A stretch of DNA of 6,579 nt, taken from positions 1 through 6,579 of the forward strand of contig CALFVP010000031.1 of assembly GCA_937928175.1 (NCBI GenBank), in the 5' to 3' direction. The position numbers were made by a program, and so were the translations under genes. The stretch's first letter is position 1, and every line of letters starts with the position of its first letter. The notes under the pieces are model-generated. The model did not search any database. It was not told where the DNA came from and worked only from the letters and a program-made list of their open reading frames with translations. This DNA comes from an uncultured bacterium. GTDB taxonomy: Bacteria > Spirochaetota > Brevinematia > DTOW01. Below, in pieces: positions 1 to 6,579 of the stretch.

Positions 1-1
1 T

Positions 2-940
2 TTAGGTGGAGCTATAATTTCTCCATTCATTTCTAAAGATGATAAAAGTAGAAGAGTTATATTGAACGCTATTGGTAGAGTTTGGGATGCAAATGAAGTT
101 TGGGTTATAGCTTTTGCTGTCTTTCTTTTTGGAGTTTTCCCTTTGGCTTACGCTAAGTTTTTTAGTTCTGCTTACATTCCTGTTATGATTTTAATTTTTT
201 CGCTTATATTTAGAGCAGTATCGTTTGAGTTTAGGAGTCAATTTGCTTCTTCTGGTTGGAGAAAGTTGTGGGATTGGGTTTTAGCTGTATCTAGTTTGGT
301 TATAGTTGCTATTTTATCTGCGGCTGCTGCTAATATTCTTAAAGGAATGGATATAATGAATGAATCTTTTAGGTTACATTTGTTTGATGCTCTTAATGGT
401 TTTGCTATTGTAACTGTTTTGGTTTCAGTTTCTTTCATAATTTTACATGGACTTGTGTATTTGGGTAATAAAGTAGAAGGAGAATTGTACAATAGAGTCT
501 TAACGTTTTCAAATACTTTTTGGGTAGTATCGGTTTTGCTACTGGTGGTTTGGGTAGTTTTTTCCTTAGTTTTTGAGAGAGGTATTTTCTACAATTTTGT
601 AAAGTATCCGTTTTTTGTTGTTTCCGTTTTGTTGATGATCGCAGGAATAGGAATGATGAAGTTTTATTTGTCTAAAAGTGATTTTAAAATGGCTTTCGTT
701 TCGTCTGTTATAAATATTGTTAGTATAATTTTATCTTTTATCTTCTGTATGTATCCTTATTTAATAAGACCTTCTAGTGAGGGTAAAGGTTTAACTATTT
801 ACGATGCAGCAAGTGGTGAACTTACTTTGATTATAGCGCTAGTTGTAGCGGTAATTGGTGTTGTACTTGTTGCTATTTATCAATCTTTTGTTTATAGGAA
901 ATTTTCTGGAAAAGTGTTAGAGGAAGATATTCATTATTAA
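2..940 (+). CDS. cydB: Cytochrome bd ubiquinol oxidase subunit II (CydB), 5'-truncated by the window edge
   Basis: Inner-membrane subunit of cytochrome bd oxidase, which oxidises quinol and reduces oxygen to water with high affinity. The haems sit in CydA; CydB is the structural partner. The frame is open from base 2, giving 312 visible residues. The first residues (LGGAIISPFI) align by memory with E. coli CydB from Met30, so about 29 residues, including the first helix and the GFD motif, are off-window. Family hallmarks: VWDANEVW at visible 27-34 (Asp29 equals E. coli Asp58), FRAVSFEFRS at 70-79, and a C-terminal YPYL (251-254) plus LTIYDAASG (264-272). About eight hydrophobic segments follow one another, near 33-52, 58-75, 90-112, 134-155, 172-190, 203-219, 231-250 and 274-292. 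The TTG at 62 encodes an internal Leu and is not a start. Stop is TAA at 938-940. cydA is expected upstream. Identification is firm from motifs; only the N-terminus is unseen. Confidence 0.94.
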   Translation, partial: LGGAIISPFISKDDKSRRVILNAIGRVWDANEVWVIAFAVFLFGVFPLAYAKFFSSAYIPVMILIFSLIFRAVSFEFRSQFASSGWRKLWDWVLAVSSLVIVAILSAAAANILKGMDIMNESFRLHLFDALNGFAIVTVLVSVSFIILHGLVYLGNKVEGELYNRVLTFSNTFWVVSVLLLVVWVVFSLVFERGIFYNFVKYPFFVVSVLLMIAGIGMMKFYLSKSDFKMAFVSSVINIVSIILSFIFCMYPYLIRPSSEGKGLTIYDAASGELTLIIALVVAVIGVVLVAIYQSFVYRKFSGKVLEEDIHY

Positions 941-950
941 TTTTAAAGAC

Positions 951-978
951 TTGAAATAATTTTTTTTGGTTCTATACT
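951..978 (+). promoter_or_regulatory. Candidate sigma-70 promoter for rfbA
   Basis: In the 57-base gap between cydB and rfbA, TTGAAA (951-956, five of six matches to the -35 consensus) and TATACT (973-978, five of six to the -10 consensus) are separated by 16 bases that include a run of eight T (960-967). Transcription would start near 985, leaving a short leader of about 13 bases before the ATG at 998. Such motifs arise easily by chance in AT-rich DNA, so this is a candidate only. rfbA could also be read through from cydB, since no convincing terminator lies between them. Confidence 0.4.
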
Positions 979-988
979 ATTAGTATAG
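972..988. repeat. Short perfect inverted repeat (7-bp arms, 3-base loop) upstream of rfbA
   Basis: CTATACT (972-978) and AGTATAG (982-988) are exact reverse complements around ATT. The left arm contains the candidate -10 hexamer, and the repeat spans the expected start site, a place where an operator could sit. In RNA read through from cydB it could form a weak, mostly A-U hairpin whose right arm touches the AGG (987-989) that is the only Shine-Dalgarno-like sequence before the rfbA ATG. It is too weak and too poorly followed by T for a confident terminator. Function is unknown. Confidence 0.4.
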
Positions 989-997
989 GTTTTCGTT

Positions 998-1873
998 ATG
1001 AGAAAAGGTATAATACTTGCTGGTGGAAGTGGTACCAGACTTTATCCTATAACTAAAGCTGTAAGTAAACACCTTTTACCTGTTTATGATAAACCTATGA
1101 TATACTATTCTTTTTCTACTTTAATGTTAGCTGGTATAAGGGATATTCTCATAATATCGAATCCTGAGTTTATTGATCTTTACAAAAATCTTTTTGGTGA
1201 TGGTAGTTTTATTGGGGTTAGAGTCTGGTATAAGGTGCAGGAGAAACCTAGGGGTATAGCAGAAGCTTTTATAATTGGTGAGGATTTTATAGGTAACGAT
1301 AACGTTACCTTAATTTTGGGTGATAATATATTTTTTGGACAAGGTTTTAGTGCTATTCTTGAAAAGGCTAACAGTGTTGAAGGAGCTTGTATATTTGGGT
1401 ATTACTTTAAGGATCCCAGAGCTTACGGTGTTGTTGAAGTTGATAGTAATGGTAAAGTTTTGTCAATAGAAGAAAAACCACAAAATCCTAAATCTAACTA
1501 TGCTGTACCAGGGTTGTATTTCTATGATAATGAAGTTGTTAGTATAGCAAAATCCCTTAAACCTTCAAGTAGAGGTGAGCTTGAAATAACCGATGTTAAC
1601 AAAGAGTATTTAGCGAGAGGAAAGTTAAACGTTATTTTGTTTGGTAGAGGGTTTGCTTGGTTTGATGCTGGAACTCATGATGGTTTACTCGAAGCTTCAA
1701 ACTTTGTTGAAACTATACAGAAAAGACAATCTCTTTATATAGGTTGTATTGAAGAAATTGCTTTTAGAAAAGGATTCATAGGAAGAGAACAGTTACTTAA
1801 ACTAGGTAAAAGTTTGGAAAAGACAGAGTACGGTAAGTACTTAATAGATCTGGCTGAAGGTAAAATACCCTAA
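998..1873 (+). CDS. rfbA: Glucose-1-phosphate thymidylyltransferase (dTDP-glucose pyrophosphorylase, RmlA/RfbA)
   Basis: Cytoplasmic enzyme joining dTTP and glucose-1-phosphate into dTDP-glucose plus pyrophosphate, the first step towards dTDP-L-rhamnose and other dTDP-deoxysugars of LPS, O-antigen or glycoproteins. The 291-residue length matches the family (about 285-295). Visible motifs: nucleotide-binding GGSGTRLYPIT (9-19), KPMIYY (32-37), LGDN (107-110) with metal-binding Asp109, YGVVE (143-147), EEKP (158-161), GLYFYDN (172-178), GELEITD (193-199) and FDAGTHDGL (222-230) with second metal ligand Asp223. The C-terminus keeps the EEIAFRKGFI-type tail of the short RmlA form. Two active-site segments differ from the usual form: SKHLLP instead of SKQLLP (His25), and QEKPRGIAEAF (81-91) instead of QPSPDGLAQAF. 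The ATG at 998 is the only sensible start: an in-frame TAG lies at 986-988, and a weak AGG sits eight bases upstream. No rmlB, rmlC or rmlD is in view. The gene converges on the SprA-like gene, overlapping it by four bases. Confidence 0.95.
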   Translation: MRKGIILAGGSGTRLYPITKAVSKHLLPVYDKPMIYYSFSTLMLAGIRDILIISNPEFIDLYKNLFGDGSFIGVRVWYKVQEKPRGIAEAFIIGEDFIGNDNVTLILGDNIFFGQGFSAILEKANSVEGACIFGYYFKDPRAYGVVEVDSNGKVLSIEEKPQNPKSNYAVPGLYFYDNEVVSIAKSLKPSSRGELEITDVNKEYLARGKLNVILFGRGFAWFDAGTHDGLLEASNFVETIQKRQSLYIGCIEEIAFRKGFIGREQLLKLGKSLEKTEYGKYLIDLAEGKIP

Positions 1874-4800
1874 AATGTTACCCTTAAGTTTATTCCTACC
1901 TCTATTCCAGGTAAAACTTCAAAAAACTTTTCTTTTTGTATATCGTTTTCAACGTATATTTCTGACATTTGAATTAACAAAAATTTTAAGTAACCACTTG
2001 ATTGTATGAAATCTGAAAGTTTTATTGAAGTTTCATGGTAAAAGTTTGCTTCAAACACCTTTCTTTTGAAACTTTGAAATTTTGTGCTATTATACCACGG
2101 AAATTCTAAGTATAAGTTTACCTCATCTTTATTTTCTATCGTTGAATTTGCTTTGATTTTAGTTACGTAAAAATCAATTTCAGTGTCTGATAAAATTTTG
2201 TAAGAGTACGATAATCTCACGTTGTGAGATACTAAGTTTAGTAATGGTGGTGGTGTTGCTAAACCTATGTTAAACTTCGAATAGAACGAAGGTAAGTTAG
2301 TTATATTCTCTTGATATGAATAAGAAAATAGGTAGTACAGTGAAAAATTCTGTTTATTTTCTATTATTCCAGAGAACGATGTAGATGCATTTATTCTGTT
2401 TCTAACTGTAAGTAAGTTAAAATCTTCATCTTTTGAAAGTGAAAAGTTTACTTGAATATCGTTTACGTATATATTTTGATTTCTTCTGAATATTAGCCAA
2501 TCAAGTTTATATATTGGTATGTACGATACTGTTGTTAATACTAACCTTGTTGATTGTTTAAAAGTACTTAATTCTCTTACGGTTGTTGTTGAGTGGTCTA
2601 GTGAGTAATTTTTGGGTATTAGACTTAAAAGTAAGTTATCAGGTATATTGAGTGATATTGATATTCCTGATGAAACGAATTGATTTAAAATACTTCTAAC
2701 ATCGTACAAATTAGATACAAATACAAGTGCATTGCTTAAGTTTTCGTAACCAAATATCCCTGAATATTCGTAAAATGGTATTGCTATTATACCTCTGTAC
2801 AAGTTATTTGTGTAAAAATCGTACCATTTTAGATTGTAGTCTATGGAGTTAGCTGAAAACGTAGTATTTAGCGAAGAGTTTATAGAAATTGAGTTAAATA
2901 TAAATTTGTTTATGTTAAAATCCGCTTTGTAGGTAATCTTACCACTCATACTTAAATCTCTTCTTATTGTGTTGGATATGTTAATAAAGTTAAAGTCCTT
3001 AAATTCGTATACAGGTGTTATGTACAAATTCATGATTCTAAACAAGTTTATTAGTGAAATACCTAAATTGTTTGATTCCAGTACTTCTTTTCTATCTCCT
3101 CTTTCTTTAAAACCTTCAAATAGCAAGTTTAGAGAATATTTGTTTCTTTCGGGGATTGGTGATTTAGAAAGTTCTTCAACTGTAGGTATTATATTTGTTT
3201 CTGATAGAGAAAACGTTTCTGAATGTTTAAAAGAGTTGTTTACGGTTATAGGTGAATAATTGAAAAATGTATCTAATGAAAGGGTATATGTCCAGTTTTG
3301 ATATGAAGGATTTACGAAGTAGAAAACTTTATTTGTTGTTGTATTGTAGTTTTTTGCCGAGTAAATAGAAGATAAATTTAAAGAATTACCTAGGTTGAGA
3401 AAAGGTATTCTGTAAGATATTATTGCTGAAGAATTTAGGTTTATTTCTTCTATCAAGTTTTTTTGAATAATGGTATTGTTTCCTATTGTTACTAATCCGT
3501 TTTGTAGTGATGTTATTTGTCTGTCTGAGAATGAATAAGATATTGATGGTAGGTAGGTGAAGTTATGTTTGGTTGTTACAGAGTATTTAAAACTTCTTGA
3601 AGAATCGTTGTATATTAAGTATTCAGGTACAGTTGGGTCTGGGTATGAATCGTTGTTTATTATTGAAATTAGGTAATTTAATCCTAAGTATTTTAGAAAA
3701 TCTGAGGAGTAGTAATGTGTAAGTGAGAATACGTTTATGTTTTCTTTTCCACCGGTTCCTTTAAAGTTTGGGAAAATGTTTTCTATAGAGAATGTTAAGT
3801 AAGGTTTAGACAAAATAGGAAAGTTTGAAATTTTAACTTCATCGTTGTAATTCAGTGATAGGTATGAATTTAAAGCACTGCTTATTAAAACTTTTACATC
3901 CGTTAGGTATATTTCGTTAAACCATATTTCACCTGTGTTTGACGGTTCAGTTGAGTTTTCGCTAACCTTAACCCCTATTTCTAAGGAATTTATATCCCTT
4001 ATCGATGGAAAACCTAAAATTTTTGGCATTATGGGGTCATAGATATTATTGTTGATTACGAGTTTGTAATCTTCTCTTATTCTTACCTCTAGACGATTCC
4101 ATTTATCTATGTTTAATTTGTTAAAAGGTATATTAAACTCAAAGTAATCTTTTTCTTTTGATATTAGTCTTACTATTACACTTTCATCTGAAAAAGTGTC
4201 TCCAGGTTTTTTTATTGGTTGGTCTGTATCGTTTTTACTTGGTATAAATACGTACATGATTAGCTTTGAGTATGATGAAAAGTTTTGGGAAGAATTAAAT
4301 TTTATTGATGCTACACCTTCGGTACCACCTTGGTAAGGTATGAAGTTTGTATTTATAGGTACGTTTGAGAGGTTGTATACTATTCTTAGTGATGCTTCGT
4401 CTATTGATTTTGCTTCTGATATTGATAGTCCACTTGTTCCATGTAGGTATGAATATTCTTGAAGTCTTTCTTTTTCTTCTTGTGTTGATGCTTCAATGTT
4501 GAAAAACCTATTTTTTAAGTAAAGTGGTGAATCAAAAACAGATATAGATGTAGATGTTATTTGGTAAGGGTTATTTATAACAATATTATCCACTTTGTAT
4601 ACAGGAGTTGTTTTGAACTTAAGTTGTATTTCGTCTATTAGTATTCTTCCTTTAATTCCTTGGAATTTTTTTATTATTATTCTTACTGCGTAAACTTTTT
4701 TTAATACATCTATTTGAGATGAAGTTAAGTTTGTTATTTTAATGACAATTTGTTTCCAATCACTACCTTCCATGGTATTTGAAAACGATATAAAGTTTTC

Positions 4801-6579
4801 GGTTGTATCTAATTTTCCGTTTTTGTTAATGTCTTCTGAATCTATTTTTCCATTTCCTCCACCTTTTCTACCTCCTCCTATTTTTGTTATTATTTCTTGT
4901 GTTATTGGGTTATTGAATTCGTAGCCATCTTGGGAAGTTAGTAGTTCGTAATCTAGGTTGTTGTCTCCGTCAATATCTTCAGAAAATTGTCCTAGTTGTA
5001 AGAATAAAGTAATTTTATTTGTGTTATTGTCGTCGTAGTTGTTATCTTGATCGTTATCCATTTGAAGTTTGTACCATATTATTATTTCGTTGAGATCTGA
5101 TAAATCCATTCCTGAGGAGCTTAGAGGTAACATTATTCCATTCCATTCTCCTTCCGAAAAATCGTAATCCATTACCAAAGAGTACTGATATACGTTAGGG
5201 AAATTTTGTGGGTTAAGTCTACCACCTGCTACTATGTATGGGCCGGGTTTTTGAGAGTAAGGTAGTATTTGCTGGTTAGGTGGTGTCCATGTGTAAGACA
5301 TTAAGATAAAAGATTCGTTTGCGTAGTATTGTCTGTAATCTTTGTAGTAGAGTTTGCCCCTGTTTGTATAGTAGCACCCTTCGTTTGTGTAAGGTGATGA
5401 AAGATACCAAGCATCTTCTTCTTTTGATAGTAAAAGGGATTTTTTATTACTATCGAAATCTTCTATTATCGCTGCACCAAAGGTATTTGGATTAACTATT
5501 GATATTGAATATTCTGTATCTATGTAACTGGAAAATTTTTTGTCTTCTATATTTGCAATTTTGCCTATGTCTATCCTGTTAACGATTGATGTTATTATTC
5601 CTGTTTCTGATGTTTGTATACCTATTCTGGGTGCACTTGTACTTCCTTGGGATGTCCAAAATACCGTTGATAAAGAAAACGTTGTAAATTCGAATGGTTT
5701 ATACTCGGCTATACCTCCTAAAGATATCTTTTGGCTTCCTCCAAAAAATGGTCTATATTCGTACGATATTTCAACAAGATCCCCTTCATTTATGATTGTA
5801 GGATCATTGAATGTTATTCTACCTATGGGGTAAATTATTGTATATTTGTCTTTTGGTATTACTACTCCGTTTACTTTGACTTCTTCACTGTTTTCTACTA
5901 TGTCAAAATCTAGTTGATAACTAACCGTTGATTCGTAAAATTTTACTTTCATTGTGTAAGTTGATTCAGAATCAATTGGATCTCTTGTTAGAGTGTATAT
6001 GTTATAATTTGCGTTTGTTAAAAACGGTGTTAGTGAATTAAATCTTAATGTTCCTTTATTCATATCAATGTAGTAATCTTGTTTTTGGAATTGAATTGTA
6101 GATAGAATTGTTGGATCTGAAGTTAGGTATACAGATATTTCAATTTCCTTTGAGAGAGTTATATCCAGCGAACCAAGAGGATAAATGTTTTTTAGCTCGT
6201 ATGGTGAGTATCCTAAACTACTATTGAATAAGTATAGGTATTCTTTATTGTCATTTCCTATTCCTTTGTATACGTTCGTTGAGAATGTTATAGGTTGTCC
6301 AGAATTGTGTGTATAAAAAACTGCTAAAGATTTATTTATCTCAAGGGTATTTTTTAATTCTATTTCACTATTAAATCTATCAAAAAGGTATTCGTTTCCT
6401 GGTGCAAGTTTTCTAAACGGTATTCCATCAATGTATATATCTATTCTATCGTTTATTGATGCTGATACAAAAACACTTATAGAGTTTTGATCAATATTGT
6501 TATCCGGTAGTTTAAAGTATTTTCTTTTTATAAATTCAATGTCTTTTATTTTTTTCTCCGTTATTCTCTTTGTGCCTAT
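1870..6579 (-). CDS. SprA-like giant outer-membrane protein (putative type IX secretion translocon), N-terminus beyond the window
   Basis: A single open frame of 1569 visible residues. I read it as a SprA/Sov-family protein, which in Bacteroidota is the very large outer-membrane barrel through which type IX secretion cargo passes. Numbering is from the right edge. Beta-rich N-terminal modules (about 1-280) include YYIDMNKGTLRF (169-180) and VEISYEY (269-275), the alternation seen before the SprA barrel. A jelly-roll-like part (about 465-650) has DLSDLNEIIIWYK, Asp/Asn-rich calcium-type loops (507-595), then RILIDEIQLK. A second such part ends in GFPSIRDINSLEIGV (856-870) and GEIWFNEIYLTD (883-894), close to SprA's 'evWvNELRLtD' signature. 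From about 895 the chain is alternating, rich in Asn, Ser and Tyr, and ends in GINLRVTF, a terminal Phe typical of outer-membrane barrels. No stop occurs between 6063 and 6579, so Met at 6063 is internal (residue 173); no signal peptide or promoter can be seen. Characterised SprA proteins are about 2400 residues, so several hundred may be missing. Alternatives such as LptD or a TonB receptor fit poorly. The SprA assignment is from remembered family motifs, without a search. Confidence 0.75.
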   Translation of the reverse strand: MGTKRITEKKIKDIEFIKRKYFKLPDNNIDQNSISVFVSASINDRIDIYIDGIPFRKLAPGNEYLFDRFNSEIELKNTLEINKSLAVFYTHNSGQPITFSTNVYKGIGNDNKEYLYLFNSSLGYSPYELKNIYPLGSLDITLSKEIEISVYLTSDPTILSTIQFQKQDYYIDMNKGTLRFNSLTPFLTNANYNIYTLTRDPIDSESTYTMKVKFYESTVSYQLDFDIVENSEEVKVNGVVIPKDKYTIIYPIGRITFNDPTIINEGDLVEISYEYRPFFGGSQKISLGGIAEYKPFEFTTFSLSTVFWTSQGSTSAPRIGIQTSETGIITSIVNRIDIGKIANIEDKKFSSYIDTEYSISIVNPNTFGAAIIEDFDSNKKSLLLSKEEDAWYLSSPYTNEGCYYTNRGKLYYKDYRQYYANESFILMSYTWTPPNQQILPYSQKPGPYIVAGGRLNPQNFPNVYQYSLVMDYDFSEGEWNGIMLPLSSSGMDLSDLNEIIIWYKLQMDNDQDNNYDDNNTNKITLFLQLGQFSEDIDGDNNLDYELLTSQDGYEFNNPITQEIITKIGGGRKGGGNGKIDSEDINKNGKLDTTENFISFSNTMEGSDWKQIVIKITNLTSSQIDVLKKVYAVRIIIKKFQGIKGRILIDEIQLKFKTTPVYKVDNIVINNPYQITSTSISVFDSPLYLKNRFFNIEASTQEEKERLQEYSYLHGTSGLSISEAKSIDEASLRIVYNLSNVPINTNFIPYQGGTEGVASIKFNSSQNFSSYSKLIMYVFIPSKNDTDQPIKKPGDTFSDESVIVRLISKEKDYFEFNIPFNKLNIDKWNRLEVRIREDYKLVINNNIYDPIMPKILGFPSIRDINSLEIGVKVSENSTEPSNTGEIWFNEIYLTDVKVLISSALNSYLSLNYNDEVKISNFPILSKPYLTFSIENIFPNFKGTGGKENINVFSLTHYYSSDFLKYLGLNYLISIINNDSYPDPTVPEYLIYNDSSRSFKYSVTTKHNFTYLPSISYSFSDRQITSLQNGLVTIGNNTIIQKNLIEEINLNSSAIISYRIPFLNLGNSLNLSSIYSAKNYNTTTNKVFYFVNPSYQNWTYTLSLDTFFNYSPITVNNSFKHSETFSLSETNIIPTVEELSKSPIPERNKYSLNLLFEGFKERGDRKEVLESNNLGISLINLFRIMNLYITPVYEFKDFNFINISNTIRRDLSMSGKITYKADFNINKFIFNSISINSSLNTTFSANSIDYNLKWYDFYTNNLYRGIIAIPFYEYSGIFGYENLSNALVFVSNLYDVRSILNQFVSSGISISLNIPDNLLLSLIPKNYSLDHSTTTVRELSTFKQSTRLVLTTVSYIPIYKLDWLIFRRNQNIYVNDIQVNFSLSKDEDFNLLTVRNRINASTSFSGIIENKQNFSLYYLFSYSYQENITNLPSFYSKFNIGLATPPPLLNLVSHNVRLSYSYKILSDTEIDFYVTKIKANSTIENKDEVNLYLEFPWYNSTKFQSFKRKVFEANFYHETSIKLSDFIQSSGYLKFLLIQMSEIYVENDIQKEKFFEVLPGIEVGINLRVTF
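3898..4014 (-). other. Diagnostic SprA-type motif block before the C-terminal barrel
   Basis: Residues 856-894 read GFPSIRDINSLEIGV, a variable stretch, and GEIWFNEIYLTD. From memory, SprA proteins carry a matching block: 'pSl-x-n-v-x-x-i-x-iGV', a variable insert, then 'a-E-V-W-v-N-E-L-R-L-t-D'. The Trp886, Asn888, Glu889, Leu892 and Asp894 positions correspond. This is the strongest single clue for the family call. It marks the end of a carbohydrate-binding-like domain and the start of the long C-terminal barrel stretch (about 895-1569). Confidence 0.65.
4795..5061 (-). other. Cluster of Asp/Asn-rich calcium-binding-type loops with a glycine-rich linker in the SprA-like protein
   Basis: Three acidic loops lie close together: MDNDQDNNYDDNN (507-519), DIDGDNNLDYE (535-545) and DINKNGKLDTTEN (583-595). 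The second and third fit D-x-D/N-x-D/N-G/N-x-x-D, the pattern of EF-hand-like, dockerin and thrombospondin type 3 calcium loops. Between the second and third is GGGRKGGGNG (568-577). The loops are inserted in a jelly-roll-like domain, between its N-terminal strands (about 465-506) and its closing RILIDEIQLK strand. Calcium binding is inferred from the spacing of acidic residues only. Confidence 0.55.
5755..6444 (-). other. Repeated beta-strand modules in the N-terminal part of the SprA-like protein
   Basis: Two segments share a layout. Residues 46-89 contain IYIDGI, an extended stretch with PGNEY, a charged strand and LAVFY. Residues 233-275 contain VKVNGV, KDKYTI, GRITF and VEISY. Both read as hydrophobic-alternating 'V-x-V-(D/N)-G-V', a turn, a strand, then a final strand ending in Tyr. 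A related YYIDMNKGTLRF strand pair lies between them (169-180). This pattern of 'name a value, give a strand, close with x-V-x-Y' recurs in the region before the barrel of SprA proteins. Sequence identity between the copies is low, so the repeat is structural rather than recent. Confidence 0.4.

Noticed and set aside
62..64. TTG at 62 as the start of the membrane protein
   Set aside because: The frame is open to base 2, and the upstream residues (GGAIISPFI, then a charged SKDDKSRR loop) continue the CydB alignment, so this TTG is an internal leucine codon.
238..492. 84-codon open frame on the - strand inside cydB
   Set aside because: It lies fully antisense to a clearly recognisable cydB, its product resembles nothing known to me, and it has no evident ribosome site. 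It is a shadow frame.
933..967. Possible Rho-independent terminator after cydB: ATTATT (933-938) and AATAAT (955-960) followed by eight T
   Set aside because: The stem is only six A-T pairs with a 16-base loop and starts inside the stop codon region, so it is too weak to call in DNA this AT-rich.
998..1873. GalU/UTP-glucose-1-phosphate uridylyltransferase or a long-form nucleotidyltransferase with acyltransferase domain
   Set aside because: The 291-residue length, GELEITD, the FDAGTHDGL motif and the C-terminal EEIAFRKGFI tail are RmlA features, and there is no left-handed beta-helix extension.
2969..5913. Four short + strand open frames (2969-3259, 4742-4924, 5540-5833, 5731-5913)
   Set aside because: All are antisense to the SprA-like gene, two overlap each other, and their products (for example the Phe/Pro-rich run opposite the Gly-rich linker) are explained by complementing the real gene's codons.
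1870..6579. LptD, BamA or a TonB-dependent receptor as the identity of the large barrel protein
   Set aside because: It is much longer than any of these, shows no POTRA, plug or LptD-like layout that I can see, and carries the jelly-roll, calcium-loop and WFNE block order typical of SprA.

Overview
The window is AT-rich (two 60-base lines counted by hand gave 28-30% G+C) and uses the standard genetic code. It comes from a diderm (Gram-negative-type) bacterium: it carries a very large outer-membrane beta-barrel protein, a dTDP-sugar biosynthesis gene typical of LPS or O-antigen pathways, and a cytochrome bd oxidase subunit. I cannot fix the lineage. The large protein looks like SprA, the translocon of the type IX secretion system, best known in Bacteroidota and relatives. 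The low G+C and the G-over-C bias on the + strand would also fit other AT-rich diderms.

Layout: (1) Bases 2-940, + strand: the 3' part of cydB (cytochrome bd ubiquinol oxidase subunit II). About 29 N-terminal residues lie beyond the left edge, and cydA is presumably just upstream. (2) Bases 941-997: a 57-base gap with a plausible sigma-70 promoter and an overlapping short palindrome. (3) Bases 998-1873, + strand: complete rfbA/rmlA (glucose-1-phosphate thymidylyltransferase). (4) Bases 1870-6579, - strand: one continuous reading frame filling the remaining 72% of the window. It meets rfbA tail to tail with overlapping stop codons. The frame is open to the right edge, so the methionine at 6063 is internal and the N-terminus is outside the window. 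The 1569 visible residues have SprA-like architecture: repeated beta-rich N-terminal modules, jelly-roll-like segments, Asp/Asn-rich calcium-type loops, a Trp-Phe-Asn-Glu motif like SprA's 'WVNELRL', and a long C-terminal barrel ending in Phe.

The three genes do not form one operon. cydB serves aerobic or microaerobic respiration in the inner membrane, rfbA supplies dTDP-glucose for surface polysaccharide, and the SprA-like protein would act in the outer membrane. A link between rfbA and the SprA-like gene (surface sugars as anchors for type IX cargo) is possible but is inference from proximity only. No RNA genes, mobile elements or CRISPR arrays were seen, and no stretch over 300 bases lacks a gene.
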